Positions 45,133-54,898 of a stretch of 64,000 nt of DNA are shown here, in pieces. The notes beneath the pieces were generated by a model. The model was not told the DNA's origin, ran no database searches, and saw only the letters and a program-made list of their open reading frames with translations. The first letter of the stretch is position 1; each line of letters opens with the position of its first letter. Both the position numbers and the translations under genes were made by a program. This DNA comes from Alphaproteobacteria bacterium (GTDB lineage: Bacteria; Pseudomonadota; Alphaproteobacteria; SMXP01): positions 352,327 through 416,326 of the forward strand of contig JANQPV010000022.1 of NCBI GenBank assembly GCA_028285305.1, in the 5' to 3' direction.

Positions 45133-45963
45133 CTATTCCATGCGAGCGCCGCCATCGACATTTATGGTTTGACCGGTCATATAGCTGGCTTTATCTGTGC
45201 ACAGAAAAACAACGGCGTTGGCAAGTTCGGTTGGATCGCCCTGCCGCCCCATGGGAATCGAAGACTTTATCGAGGAGACAACAAAATCGTCGTCTTTGCC
45301 ATAGACCTTCGCGGTTCTGCCGATGGTTCCATCCATCATGTCCGTGGTATGAGAGCCGGGCGCAATGCAGTTCACTCGAATGCCTTTCTGAGCCAGTTCG
45401 ACAGCGAGCTGTTGCGTGAAGCCAACCACCGCAAATTTCGAGGCGCAATAGGCGCCGTAGTTGGGCAAACCTACTCGGCCGGCAGTTGAGGAGATCATGA
45501 TGATACTGCCTCCATTGCCACATTCGAGCATGTAGCGGCCGCCGTATTTGCTTACCAAAAAGGTGCCGAACACATTGATGTCCATGGTGTTTTGCCAAAG
45601 CTCCTCGGATGTGTCGAAGATAGGGGTCGCGCCCGCATCGCTCGCCACCCCAGCATTGTTCACAATCATGTCGAGACGGCCAAACGTGGATTTGGTCTCC
45701 TCGATCATGGCAACGACTTCGTCCTTGTTGGTGACATCGCATTCGACGGCGATCGCTTTGCGGCCCATCCTCTCAATCTCTTCGACGAGGGATGGGTTGC
45801 CTTTCCAACCCATTTTTTCTTCTTCCGGCAGAAGAGTTGTTTTTCGGGCGCTCACAACAAGGTCGGCTCCCTCTCTGGCGAGCTCTAATGCGATGGCGCG
45901 GCCAAGGCCGCGATACCTGGCCGTCCCCGTTACCAGCGCGACGCGCCCATCCAATTCTCCCAT
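45133..45963 (-). CDS. Short-chain dehydrogenase/reductase, FabG-like
   Basis: A 276-residue classical [23 protein letters not shown] as Rossmann motif, [33 protein letters not shown] with Tyr and the following Lys, and [19 protein letters not shown] end. NAD(P)H-dependent oxidoreductase, perhaps for a ketone or hydroxyacyl substrate. The ATG at 45963 has AAGGAGAGAGG upstream. Divergent from the PadR gene, whose product could control this gene also. Confidence 0.88.
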   Translation of the reverse strand: MGELDGRVALVTGTARYRGLGRAIALELAREGADLVVSARKTTLLPEEEKMGWKGNPSLVEEIERMGRKAIAVECDVTNKDEVVAMIEETKSTFGRLDMIVNNAGVASDAGATPIFDTSEELWQNTMDINVFGTFLVSKYGGRYMLECGNGGSIIMISSTAGRVGLPNYGAYCASKFAVVGFTQQLAVELAQKGIRVNCIAPGSHTTDMMDGTIGRTAKVYGKDDDFVVSSIKSSIPMGRQGDPTELANAVVFLCTDKASYMTGQTINVDGGARME

Positions 45964-46183
45964 TCCTCTCTCCTTGTTCCTCTCGGGTTGGCGATCGGGC
46001 GCAACCCTGCGCCGATTGTCCATGTGGTGGCAACCGTTATAGGCGATCTCCGCCAATCACCTGCGCAAAATTGACGCGATCCGGGCGTTTGTTGATCCAG
46101 TCACACTTTAAATACGTTTTATCTGCATTATATCGATCCACAATATATCATTTCGAACATGTCGTGTCGGGTTTGGCGGGAAA

Positions 46184-46750
46184 ATGGACGTAAGGACAGT
46201 GTGCCTGGGCATCCTCACCATTGGTGAGGCCACCGGGTACGAAATCAAGAAAATGATTGAAGAAGGCGCGTTCAACTTGTGTGTTGAGGCGAGTTTCGGT
46301 TCCATCTATCCGGCACTTTCAAAACTCACCGACGAAGGCTTCGTGGCCTGCCGGCAGGAGACCCAGGACGGGCGTCCCGATCGCAAGGTCTATTCTCTAA
46401 CCGATGAAGGCCGGGACCTGTTCAAAGAGTTGCTGGTGCAGCCGCCTGGCGAGGACAAGCACAAATCCGATTTTATGTTTGTGTCACTGTTTTCGGCCCT
46501 TTTGCCTCCCGGCCACATGGCCGACTTGATTGATCAACGAATTGATTGGCTCAAACGCGAAAAAGAAATGATAAACGACGTGATCGAAGAGACCGATCAA
46601 AAAGGCGCTCAGTTCGTGCAAGGCTACAGCCAGGCCCTTTTTGAGACGGCTATTCGGTATCTGGAAGACAATCGGAAATTATTTGAAGCGGGATCCGAAC
46701 CTGCCGCGCGTAATGGTGTTTCGCGTGAGCACGGGATGGCCGCCAGTTAG
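46184..46750 (+). CDS. PadR-family transcriptional regulator
   Basis: A 188-residue protein: winged helix TVCLGILTIGEATGYEIKKM, then SFGSIYPALSKLTDEGFVAC and DGRPDRKVYSLTDEGRDLFK, the PadR signature, followed by a helical dimerisation arm (LIDQRIDWLKREKEMINDVI). PadR proteins typically repress adjacent efflux or detoxification genes. It starts at 46184 after an AT-rich region with symmetric ATAT stretches and is followed by an efflux pump. Ligand unknown. Confidence 0.9.
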   Translation: MDVRTVCLGILTIGEATGYEIKKMIEEGAFNLCVEASFGSIYPALSKLTDEGFVACRQETQDGRPDRKVYSLTDEGRDLFKELLVQPPGEDKHKSDFMFVSLFSALLPPGHMADLIDQRIDWLKREKEMINDVIEETDQKGAQFVQGYSQALFETAIRYLEDNRKLFEAGSEPAARNGVSREHGMAAS

Positions 46751-46760
46751 TGTGACGCAA

Positions 46761-47873
46761 ATGAAGAACATCATCATCAAGGGCTCTTACGTCTGGGCCG
46801 CAGGTATCGCCATCCTGCTCGCGCTTTGGATTTTGTCGGGATATGTGGGCGCCGACGAGCAGGCGGAGGCGCAAAACGACACAAATCTAAGTTCGGTACA
46901 AGACATTCAAAAGGTACGTGCCGTCTCAAGTACGGCTCGCCGCTACGCGGCGGCGGTCACAGTGCGGGGCCGAACTGAGGCTTCGCGTTCCGTAACCGTT
47001 CGTGCGGAAACTGTGGGCCGCGTCACTTCCGTATCCGATAGTGAGGGCAAGATTGTCAAAGCGGGCGATGTGCTTTGCGAACTTGCGCTTGATGATCGTG
47101 AAGCGAAACGTGTGGAAGCGGAAGCCAAGACAAAGCAAGCGCTGATTGAATATGAAGCCGCTAAGAAGCTCATGGCCAAGGGCTACAGATCTGAGACGCA
47201 GGAAGCGGCCGCGGAAGCTGCTTATACCGCGGCGCAGGCCGTCAGTGAGCAGATTGCTTTGGATATTGAGAGGACGAAAATGCGTGCCCCGTTTGACGGC
47301 GTGTTCGATGAGCGTTCGGTTGAAGTTGGCGACTATGTTCGGCCAGGCGATTCTTGCGGCACCGTTGTCGATCATGAACCTATGTTTGTGGTTGGACGGG
47401 TCTCTGAGCGAGAGGTGATGAAAATAGAGGTCGGCTCAATCGGTGAGGCGCAGCTGTTTTCCGGTGAGAAAATAGAAGGAAAAGTTCGATTCATAAGTGT
47501 ACGTGCGGATGAGGCAACGCGAACGTTCCGCGTCGAAGTGGAACTGCCTAATCCGGATGCGAGCATCCGAGAGGGCATTACCGCGATTACCCGGATTGCC
47601 ACCGAACCGGTTCTTGCCCACAGAATTTCTCCCGCGATTCTCACTCTGAATGATCAAGGTCAGATGGGTGTCAAAGTCTTGGACGAGAAGAATGTGGTTT
47701 CGTTTCGGGCCATTGAGATTGTGTCCGATCAATCCGCCGGTGTCTGGGTGACAGGTTTGGACAAACAGTCAACAATTATTACTGTCGGGCAAGAATATGT
47801 TCGTGATGGCGAAAAGGTGGATGTCACGATCGAAAACTTCGAACCCCAAACGATGAGTAAGTCCGAATCATGA
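46761..47873 (+). CDS. RND efflux periplasmic adaptor (HlyD/MFP family)
   Basis: A 370-residue membrane fusion protein: signal anchor (VWAAGIAILLALWILSGYVG), lipoyl part (VTVRAETVGRVTSVSDSEGK and KAGDVLCELALDDREA), a helical hairpin rich in Ala (TKQALIEYEAAKKLMAKGYR), then KMRAPFDGVFDERSVEVGDY and beta-barrel. It bridges the RND pump and an outer membrane channel. The start at ATG 46761 follows the PadR stop by 10 bases; a ribosome-binding site is weak, so coupling to padR translation is probable. Overlaps the pump start by four bases. Confidence 0.9.
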   Translation: MKNIIIKGSYVWAAGIAILLALWILSGYVGADEQAEAQNDTNLSSVQDIQKVRAVSSTARRYAAAVTVRGRTEASRSVTVRAETVGRVTSVSDSEGKIVKAGDVLCELALDDREAKRVEAEAKTKQALIEYEAAKKLMAKGYRSETQEAAAEAAYTAAQAVSEQIALDIERTKMRAPFDGVFDERSVEVGDYVRPGDSCGTVVDHEPMFVVGRVSEREVMKIEVGSIGEAQLFSGEKIEGKVRFISVRADEATRTFRVEVELPNPDASIREGITAITRIATEPVLAHRISPAILTLNDQGQMGVKVLDEKNVVSFRAIEIVSDQSAGVWVTGLDKQSTIITVGQEYVRDGEKVDVTIENFEPQTMSKSES

Positions 47874-50800
47874 CCGATGCTTTGGTCGATGGGATATTAA
47901 GCCGAATACGGACGGTTTTAACGATCCTCGCGGTGTCGATTGTCGCGGGGACCCTGGCCTACATTACAATCCCAAAAGAAGCCGATCCCGATATTCCGAT
48001 TCCGTTCGTGCTCGTGCAAATTCCGCATCCAGGCATTTCGCCCGAGGATGGAGAGCGTTTGCTGATCAAGCCGATGGAGAAGCGCCTTCAAACCATCGAA
48101 GGCGTCCAGGAGATCGTTTCGAGCGCGGTGGAAAACCTGGCGTATGTGGTGCTCGAATTCGACGTGAATTTCGATCAGGACCAAGCGATCTTGGATGTAC
48201 GGGAGCAAGTGGATCTGGCCAAGTCGGATTTGCCCGAAGACACTGAAGAACCCATTGTCACCGAACTCAACGCTGGGCTCTTTCCCATTGTTGCCATCGG
48301 GATCGGGGGAAATCTTCCGGAACGGGAGTTGTACCGGATCGGAGAACGGCTGCAGGACAAACTTGAAGCCATTCCGAATGTCTTAGAGGCGAATCTCTCA
48401 GGGAACCGAGAGGAACTTTTAGAGGTCGTCATCGATCCGGTGAAGTTGGAAACGTACAACATCACCCAACAGGAGCTCATTAACGCCGTCGTTCTGAACA
48501 ATCAGCTCGTTCCGGCCGGGTCGCTCGATACCGGTCAAGGCCGGTTTTCGATCAAAGTTCCCGGTACGTTCGAAACGGCCGCCGATGTGTTCAGCCTTCC
48601 GCTGAAATCGTCGGGCGAAGGGGTTGTCACGCTGTCTGATGTTGCCGAAATCCGGCGGACGTTTAAGGATCGGGACCGCTATGCGCGGTTCAATGGCAAG
48701 CCGGCTGTGGTCGTTGAGGTCGTCAAGCGGATCGGTGCGAATATCATTGAGACGAATTTGGCCGTTCGTGCCGTCGTCGAAGAAGAGGAAGAGTATTGGC
48801 CTGAGGGTGTTGAGGTTGGTTTCGTCTTCGATCAATCCCGGTTTATCTACTCGATTTTGGGTCAGCTTCAAGCCTCCATTCTGACCGCGGTCGCGCTGGT
48901 GATGGTTATCGTGGTCGCCGCGCTTGGAATCCGGTCCGGCCTCATGGTGGGATTTGCCATCCCCGCGTCTTTCATCCTGTCCTTCCTTATCTTGTTTGGC
49001 ATCGGCAGCTCCGTAAACATGATGACTATGTTTGCGATGGTCATTGCCGTGGGTATCTTGGTGGATGGCTCTATCGTGGTGGTGGAATATGCCGATCGGA
49101 AAATGGCCGAAGGTCTGCACCGCAAAGAAGCCTATGCCATGGCCGCCAAACGCATGTTTTGGCCAATCGTCACCTCAACGCTAACCACATTGGCAGCCTT
49201 TTTCCCGCTTTTGTTTTGGCCCGGTGTGAGCGGCAAATTCATGAGCTATTTGCCGATCACACTCATCATTGTGCTGACGGCCTCCTTCTTGATGGCTTTG
49301 TTCTTCCTGCCGGCCATAGGTGCCGTGCTTGGACGCACGCAGGTCGAAAATGCGGATAATCTGAGAGCCGTCGCTGCGGGGTCGGGCAAGGACGAAGACA
49401 AGGATGATGCGCTTGGCCGCGACTTGGCCGGTATGACCGGGGCCTATGTCCGATTTGTCGAAAAGGCCCTCGACCGTCCGCTTTTGGTTACCGGCATCAG
49501 CGCGCTGCTCGTCTTTTCCGTGATCCAGATTTTTGCCCGAGCCGATGTCGGGACTGCATATTTCGTGGACAACGAACCTGAGAACATCGCTATTTTTGTC
49601 GGCGCGATCGGCAATTACTCCACCGATGAGGCTCTGGATATCGTTCTTGAAGTCGAAAAAGAGGTCATGAAGATCGAAGGGCTGAATTCCGTTTACACTT
49701 CGATTGGTTCAGGTCAGCAGCAGTTTACCGGATTTGATAATCCGCCACCGGACGATACGATCGGCACAATCAATGTTGAATTGAAGGATTGGACGTCACG
49801 GCCGCTGTCCGGATACGAAGTCATGGCGCGCTTGCGGGAACTTTCAGATGATTTTCCCGGCGTTCGCGTTGAAGTTCGTGAAAACGAAATGGGTCCGCAG
49901 GTTGGCAAAGACGTTCAGATTGAGTTGAGGTCCCGAGATCAAGAAATCTTGGTCGCGGAAGCCCGGCGTGTACGCCAGTACATGGATGAGCAAGACTACC
50001 TCATCGAAATCGAGGATACCTCGCCGCTGCCGGGAATTGAGTGGAAGATCATTCCGGATCGCGAGCAAGCGGGCCGTTTTGGAGCCGACGTGTCGCAAAT
50101 CGGCGCCTATGTTCAGTTGGTGACGCAAGGGCTGAAGTTGGGAGAATATCGTCCCGACGATGCGGAAGACGAAGTTGAGATTCGTGTTCGCTATCCGGCG
50201 GAAGATCGAAGTATCGATCAACTTAATCAGATCCGCATACGGACGCCTCAAGGGCTCATCCCCATGAGCAACTTCGTGACAAAAGTGCCGCAACCTTTGG
50301 TCAAGAAGATTGACCGGCTGGATGGGCAGCGCGTGTTTCGTATACGTGCCAATTCCGCGGAAGGTGTGCTGACAAGCAAGGCCGTGGCAAATCTGGAACA
50401 ATGGATGGAAGAGTCTGCGGAGCTCGATCCGCGTGTGTCCTACAGGTTTAGGGGGGCAGATGAAGAGTCCGAGGCAGCGGCTGAATTCCAGCGCATCGCT
50501 ATGCTCGTTTCGTTGTTCCTGATGGCAATCATTTTGCTGACTCAGTTCAACAACTATTATTTCGTCGTGCTTACTTTGTCATCGATCGTTCTATCGACAA
50601 CTGGGGTATTCCTGGGAGTGGTCGTCACCGGCCAGGTGTTCAGTACCATGATGACTGGCGTGGGTATTATCGCATTGGCCGGGATTGTGGTGAACAACAA
50701 TATCGTCTTGATCGATACATTTCAGAGACTGTCGAAGGCAGGCTATGCGCTGAAAGAGGCAATCGTGCGAACGGCGGCACAACGTGTGAGACCCGTCTTG

Positions 50801-51118
50801 CTGACCACAGTCACGACTGTATGCGGTCTGTTTCCGATGGCCATGAAAATCAATCTGGACTTCTTTAGCCGTTCGGTATCGACGGGCGGGCCTGTTTCTG
50901 ACTGGTGGGTTCCCTTGTCAACTGCTGTCATCTTTGGGTTGATGTTCTCCACCATGATCACACTCATACTCACGCCATGTTTGCTGATGTTGCCGAACCA
51001 TTGCTCCAGGATCATTCGCCGTCTGATGGGCCGGGGAGGGCTCGGGGGCCTGCGCGGGCGCATTCCGGGTAGGTCTCAAGATGCACCTCCGCAGACACCG
51101 CAAGTGCCTGCGGAGTGA
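47870..51118 (+). CDS. RND efflux transporter permease
   Basis: A 1,082-residue proton-driven inner-membrane pump with twelve helices and two large periplasmic loops. N-terminal LAYITIPKEADPDIPIPFV and GVQEIVSSAVENLAYVVLEF are typical. Helix 4 reads GILVDGSIVVVEYADR: the first of the usual two aspartates is kept (residue 399) and the second is glycine (residue 400). Helix 10 reads GIVVNNNIVLIDTF, lacking the AcrB lysine. This pattern occurs in some RND subfamilies and may alter proton coupling. Its partner adaptor overlaps by ATGA. No outer membrane channel gene follows. Confidence 0.93.
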   Translation: MTDALVDGILSRIRTVLTILAVSIVAGTLAYITIPKEADPDIPIPFVLVQIPHPGISPEDGERLLIKPMEKRLQTIEGVQEIVSSAVENLAYVVLEFDVNFDQDQAILDVREQVDLAKSDLPEDTEEPIVTELNAGLFPIVAIGIGGNLPERELYRIGERLQDKLEAIPNVLEANLSGNREELLEVVIDPVKLETYNITQQELINAVVLNNQLVPAGSLDTGQGRFSIKVPGTFETAADVFSLPLKSSGEGVVTLSDVAEIRRTFKDRDRYARFNGKPAVVVEVVKRIGANIIETNLAVRAVVEEEEEYWPEGVEVGFVFDQSRFIYSILGQLQASILTAVALVMVIVVAALGIRSGLMVGFAIPASFILSFLILFGIGSSVNMMTMFAMVIAVGILVDGSIVVVEYADRKMAEGLHRKEAYAMAAKRMFWPIVTSTLTTLAAFFPLLFWPGVSGKFMSYLPITLIIVLTASFLMALFFLPAIGAVLGRTQVENADNLRAVAAGSGKDEDKDDALGRDLAGMTGAYVRFVEKALDRPLLVTGISALLVFSVIQIFARADVGTAYFVDNEPENIAIFVGAIGNYSTDEALDIVLEVEKEVMKIEGLNSVYTSIGSGQQQFTGFDNPPPDDTIGTINVELKDWTSRPLSGYEVMARLRELSDDFPGVRVEVRENEMGPQVGKDVQIELRSRDQEILVAEARRVRQYMDEQDYLIEIEDTSPLPGIEWKIIPDREQAGRFGADVSQIGAYVQLVTQGLKLGEYRPDDAEDEVEIRVRYPAEDRSIDQLNQIRIRTPQGLIPMSNFVTKVPQPLVKKIDRLDGQRVFRIRANSAEGVLTSKAVANLEQWMEESAELDPRVSYRFRGADEESEAAAEFQRIAMLVSLFLMAIILLTQFNNYYFVVLTLSSIVLSTTGVFLGVVVTGQVFSTMMTGVGIIALAGIVVNNNIVLIDTFQRLSKAGYALKEAIVRTAAQRVRPVLLTTVTTVCGLFPMAMKINLDFFSRSVSTGGPVSDWWVPLSTAVIFGLMFSTMITLILTPCLLMLPNHCSRIIRRLMGRGGLGGLRGRIPGRSQDAPPQTPQVPAE

Positions 51119-51135
51119 TTGTCCAGCCTTGAGAT

Positions 51136-52110
51136 TCAGGCGGCGAACTTGGCCAGCCGGTCACTGATGATTGCTTCGGCCTCGGACATAATCCTGTCGA
51201 CCAGTTTCTGGACAGTGGGAATGTCATAGATGAGACCTGCTACCATGCCGCAGCTCCAGGCGCCCGCATCCATGTTGCCGTCGGTCATGATTTTGGGATA
51301 GACGCCGGCCACCTCCGGCAGGATGTCTTCGAACTTGAGATCGGCGCCCAGTTTCTTTTCCTTTTCAAGAAGCGCTTCAACAGCGGCATTGTTCAGGACG
51401 CGTTCCGTATTGCGAAGGGGGCGCATCACAAGACGCGTGTCGAGTTCGGACGCGGCGACAAGGGCCTGCTTGACGTTTTCATGAACCGGAGCCTCTTTGG
51501 TTGCGATGAAGCGTGTGCCCATGTTCATGCCTTCCGCACCCATCGCCAGAGCCGATACGAGTGAGCGGGCATCGGCCATGCCGCCGGACGCCACGAAGGG
51601 AATCTCCAATTCATCGGCGGCTCTGGGCAAAAGGATGAAGTTGGGGATGTCGTCTTCGCCCGGATGGCCACCACACTCAAACCCGTCGACGGACACCGCA
51701 TCGCACCCAATGGATTGCGCCTTTACGGAGTGCCTGACGGAGGTACATTTGTGGATGACTTTAATACCGGCGTCTTTAAGAGCGGGAAGCCATTGCTGTG
51801 GATTGTTCCCTGCGGTTTCGACAATCTTCACACCGCTGTCGACGATGGTCTTGACCAATCCTGGATAGTCGGGCGGAGTAACGGACGGCAAGAACGTTAA
51901 ATTCACTCCAAACGGCTTGTCGGTCATGTCTTTACAGCGCGCGATTTCGTTCGCGAGCTTCTCTGGCGTGCCTTGGGTGAGGCCGGTTATAATGCCCAGG
52001 CCTCCCGCATTGGAGACCGCTGCTGCCATTTCAGCGAAGCCCACATAATGCATGCCGCCTTGGATGATGGGATGCTCTATGCCGAACATTTCCGTGATTT
52101 TGGTCTTCAT
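51136..52110 (-). CDS. Nitronate monooxygenase/2-nitropropane dioxygenase-like flavoprotein
   Basis: A 324-residue FMN enzyme with a TIM barrel: FGIEHPIIQGGMHYVGFAEM, then GFECGGHPGEDDIPN (catalytic His region), VASGGMADARSLVSALAMGA and MGTRFIATKEAPVHENVKQA. Members oxidise nitronates or act as enoyl or malonyl loading reductases; the class is uncertain. GGAGGGG precedes the ATG at 52110. Convergent with the RND gene, ending 17 bases from its stop. Confidence 0.88.
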   Translation of the reverse strand: MKTKITEMFGIEHPIIQGGMHYVGFAEMAAAVSNAGGLGIITGLTQGTPEKLANEIARCKDMTDKPFGVNLTFLPSVTPPDYPGLVKTIVDSGVKIVETAGNNPQQWLPALKDAGIKVIHKCTSVRHSVKAQSIGCDAVSVDGFECGGHPGEDDIPNFILLPRAADELEIPFVASGGMADARSLVSALAMGAEGMNMGTRFIATKEAPVHENVKQALVAASELDTRLVMRPLRNTERVLNNAAVEALLEKEKKLGADLKFEDILPEVAGVYPKIMTDGNMDAGAWSCGMVAGLIYDIPTVQKLVDRIMSEAEAIISDRLAKFAA

Positions 52111-52349
52111 GATTGCCCCTCCGTTCGGTGCTGCTTGAAAATTTGGCGGACTAGACCGCCTTAGCCGCGTCCCTGTCAACTGGATTTCCGGGTGTGCGGC
52201 TCAGCCATGCATCGCTGCGCCCGGTACGCGATATGCAAGGTCTAAGTGTCTTCACCGCGTTTCTCTTTTGTCGTTTCTTCACTTCTTTTGGTGTTTGATG
52301 AAGGTGCGATCCTGTGGTTGAAAGCGCATTATCGAAACGAAGTGGAAAG

Positions 52350-52739
52350 ATGAAACAGGTCTTTATTGCTCTTATCGTCCCTTTATTGTTCGTGTCCAAC
52401 GTTTGGGGCGAAGGGCCTTTGTGTTGCGAGCTCAACGGAGGTGTTGCATCGTGTTCGTCTGCGGGCGTAATGACGTGCAAAGACGGGCTGCCGTCTGCCG
52501 AATGCACCTGCGAAATCCAGCCGATTGCCCGCACGACAGCCGATGTGGGCGCTGTTGGTTCCTCGAGGAGCGAGCCTCAGCCGGAAGCTGTGGCACCCAC
52601 TGAATCGGTTCCGACAGCCAGCCCGCTCCCGAGCGGGAACGCTCCCAGCTGCCAGGAATTCCTCATCATTGGGACCAGCAAGCAAGCCTGTCTGCGCTTT
52701 AAGGCGACGGACCCAAGCGTTGATTGCAGCTGCTTCTGA
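52350..52739 (+). CDS. Small secreted cysteine-rich protein
   Basis: A 129-residue protein with signal peptide (KQVFIALIVPLLFVSNVWG). The mature part has an N-terminal block with Cys residues in LCCELNGGVASCSSAGVMTC and then ECTCE, a Pro/Ser/Glu-rich linker, and a second block with SCQEF, ACLRF and DCSCF. Nine or more Cys suggest disulfide bonds in two modules. I know no named family. The ATG at 52350 follows GTGGAAAG; upstream residues are not signal-like. Confidence 0.6.
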   Translation: MKQVFIALIVPLLFVSNVWGEGPLCCELNGGVASCSSAGVMTCKDGLPSAECTCEIQPIARTTADVGAVGSSRSEPQPEAVAPTESVPTASPLPSGNAPSCQEFLIIGTSKQACLRFKATDPSVDCSCF

Positions 52740-52911
52740 TCGTTTTGGGTTTGCCGTCCTGAGCGTGTTTGGACCTGCGGAGGGTTTCGCGCTCCATTGT
52801 TGGAGTGCTCACAGGAATGAACCCATTTTGGTTCAAGTTTTAGGGGTTCACGCAAGAAGGGATGAACAAGTTTTCCGTAAATTCGACTAAATGTTTAGGG
52901 CGGGATCTTGT

Positions 52912-53358
52912 ATGCGGCTTTGTCTTTCATTTTGTCTTTGGATTGTCATGGTTCAGCCTGGGTCGGCGGATTCGGAGTTGGATCTGCTCCTTGAGGAATT
53001 CGAACTCGCGGCGAGCAACGAACTCCACGGGGCCTTTGCATGCCAAGACTTTATTGGCGGATTGGCGCGGTACGATGCCGCTAAGCGAGACGCTCAGTTG
53101 ACCTTTGCCCGTTATACCAATTCTCCCGAATCCGTGCGTTTGTTTGGGCGGATCGATGAGGTCATTCGGGACAAGGCAGAACACGAAGGGCTGCAAGAGG
53201 CGCTCAAGGCCAGCAAAGAGCTGACGGCGGAACACTTGGCGGCGTCTTGCCTGGACAGCCTCGCGGCGCTCGGCGAATTGGTTGAGGCGGCGAAGGCAAA
53301 GCTTCTTGAGCACTCAAGGTCCGCTGAAACGGTGAGCGCTGCGGTGCGAACCGAGTGA
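52912..53358 (+). CDS. Small exported helical protein of unknown function
   Basis: About 148 residues: signal MRLCLSFCLWIVMVQPGSAD, then an acidic, mostly helical body (ELDLLLEEFELAASNELHGA, TAEHLAASCLDSLAALGELV) with two Cys. No family recognised. The ATG at 52912 has GCGGGA upstream; an ATG at 52891 is an alternative. It is preceded by a 172-base gap with a TGAACC/GGTTCA repeat around 52816. Probably secreted to the periplasm. Confidence 0.5.
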   Translation: MRLCLSFCLWIVMVQPGSADSELDLLLEEFELAASNELHGAFACQDFIGGLARYDAAKRDAQLTFARYTNSPESVRLFGRIDEVIRDKAEHEGLQEALKASKELTAEHLAASCLDSLAALGELVEAAKAKLLEHSRSAETVSAAVRTE

Positions 53359-53493
53359 CGAGGCCGGTCTGGTTCCCAGACCAAATCCTTTCCTTTCTCA
53401 ACGGGCGGTCTCTAATCGTCTTTAGGCTGAGTGAATCGCGATCATTTGAGCGAGGATCACTGCGCATAACCATTGTCTATTTGGGGAAAATGC

Positions 53494-53570
53494 TGGTCGG
53501 AGTGAGTGGATTCGAACCACCGACCCCTGCCTCCCGAAGACAGTGCTCTACCAGGCTGAGCTACACTCCG
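53494..53570 (-). tRNA. tRNA-Pro (anticodon CGG)
   Basis: A full cloverleaf is read on the minus strand: acceptor CGGAGTG pairs with CACTCCG, D stem GCTC/GAGC with AGCCTGGTA loop, anticodon stem CTGTC/GGCAG with loop TTCGGGA (anticodon CGG, decoding CCG), and T arm with GGTTCGAATCC. The CCA end is encoded. It is isolated from other genes. Confidence 0.95.
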
Positions 53571-53786
53571 AACTGTGATCTCCTGAAATAGTCGAGGCAG
53601 GCAGCGAGATCAACCTGGATATCAACGGGAGCTTCGATCTTATGCGCATCCTTCGAAAGTCCTAGCGAATTTAGGCGCTGACAAATTGAGGGTGCTTTAA
53701 CCATATTGCGTTTCTAAGCGCATGTGTATAGGTTCCGTCCGTCTTGGTCGAGGCCCGATCAAATTCCATATAGAGCCCAGTCTTGT

Positions 53787-53861
53787 TGGGGTGTAGCCAA
53801 GTGGTAAGGCAGTGGGTTTTGATCCCATGATTCGCAGGTTCGATCCCTGCCACCCCAGCCA
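53787..53861 (+). tRNA. tRNA-Gln (anticodon TTG)
   Basis: A full cloverleaf: acceptor TGGGGTG with CACCCCA, D loop GCCAAGTGGTAAGGC, anticodon stem GTGGG/CCCAT with loop TTTTGAT (anticodon TTG, decoding CAA/CAG), T loop GGTTCGATCCC. CCA is encoded at the end. 217 bases from tRNA-Pro on the other strand. Confidence 0.95.
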
Positions 53862-54898
53862 ACCTCAATCGTTTTATACTCACCATCTTATCTGTCAGCG
53901 ATCACGATACCTCGGCGCGTTGCTCTTGCTTCATCCGTGGCCGGATCTCGCTTATTCCTGCTCAATCTAAACTTCTTGCTTGGTATTGCGTGTTTGCCTT
54001 TCAGACGCTAGGTTCCCTCGCCGAGGGATTTCTTGGTGGGGGTCATATCGTCGTTTCAAAAGGATGGCGCTGACAAATAGTCAGTGCGGAGCGCTGATGC
54101 AAAAGCTCTGGTTAACCATGCGCCGTCCAAAAATCCGCCACAAAGAGAACATACTGATCCCGTTTCATTAACCTTAAGTAATGAATTGAGACTGCAAATA
54201 GAGGAGAAGTCCACCCAAGGCTGAACGGGTGATGTGAACGGTGCGTTGCCTTGGCGTTTGAGTCTATATTAGGTCAAGTCGGGCCAGCGCTTGTTAAGGG
54301 CGAAGTATTTTTTGGCGGCTAGTGTAACGTTATCGCACTTTCGCACGAAAATGTTGTCGCTACAATCGAGCGGTTACGTGAGGCAAATATGAGCCGCTCA
54401 ATCGGGAATTGTGAAGCCAAGCCCCGTTTCGGCCAAAGATTAGGTAGTCCTTATGGGGCGAGTTGGTGTAGGCTTCGAGGAAAAATTTGTTGACCCTAGC
54501 GGAGATTGGGGCAGCATGGTTGAGCAAGTGAGGAAACAATAGAGGAGACGGCACCGCCGTTTGCTCGGTTAGGAAGGACAATCGGGGGGATCATCGCGCC
54601 AGGTGCGCGGTATCCAAAGCAAAATTCGTCGGTACGGCCTTGGGATGTTGTCCTGACCTGAGCGAAACTCAGGGCATTGTGCAAAGGTTTATCGATCGCC
54701 ACAGGGGTGAAAAGCTGAGTGCAAAACGTTAGTGCGTCAACATTCCGTGTAAATGTGGAAGGGACTAAGATCTTGCGACATACGCTGAAGGCGCAAACTC
54801 CGACGGCACAAAATGAACAAATGACCGAGATAAAATCAACGCTATTGAAGAGTTTACCGCAAACCTAACGATCAATGTTCAAGACAGAGAGGCTGTTC
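53862..54898. other. 1.04-kb stretch without a convincing gene
   Basis: Between tRNA-Gln and the TonB operon no frame has a good start and protein-like composition. It includes a GAGCGG/CCGCTC hairpin (54368-54399), TCCCTCGCCGAGGGA near 54015 and patches of low GC. No cobalamin riboswitch, Fur-like box, RNase P or SRP RNA pattern could be matched. The operon's promoter and possibly a long leader or small RNA must be here, because the first gene starts at its right edge. Confidence 0.55.

Noticed and set aside
46641..46760. 40-residue upstream extension of the adaptor gene
   Set aside because: Overlaps the PadR coding sequence and precedes a proper signal anchor starting at 46761.
48419..49120. 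Minus-strand frame rich in His and Asp within the RND gene
   Set aside because: Antisense reading of hydrophobic helices gives this composition; no start signal.
54201..54216. GAGGAGAAGTCC resembling the RNase P P4 segment
   Set aside because: It deviates from GAGGAAAGTCC and no matching 3' partner or other conserved regions occur nearby.
53862..54898. Cobalamin riboswitch or Fur box before the TonB operon
   Set aside because: No conserved B12 box or symmetric Fur-type site could be matched by eye.
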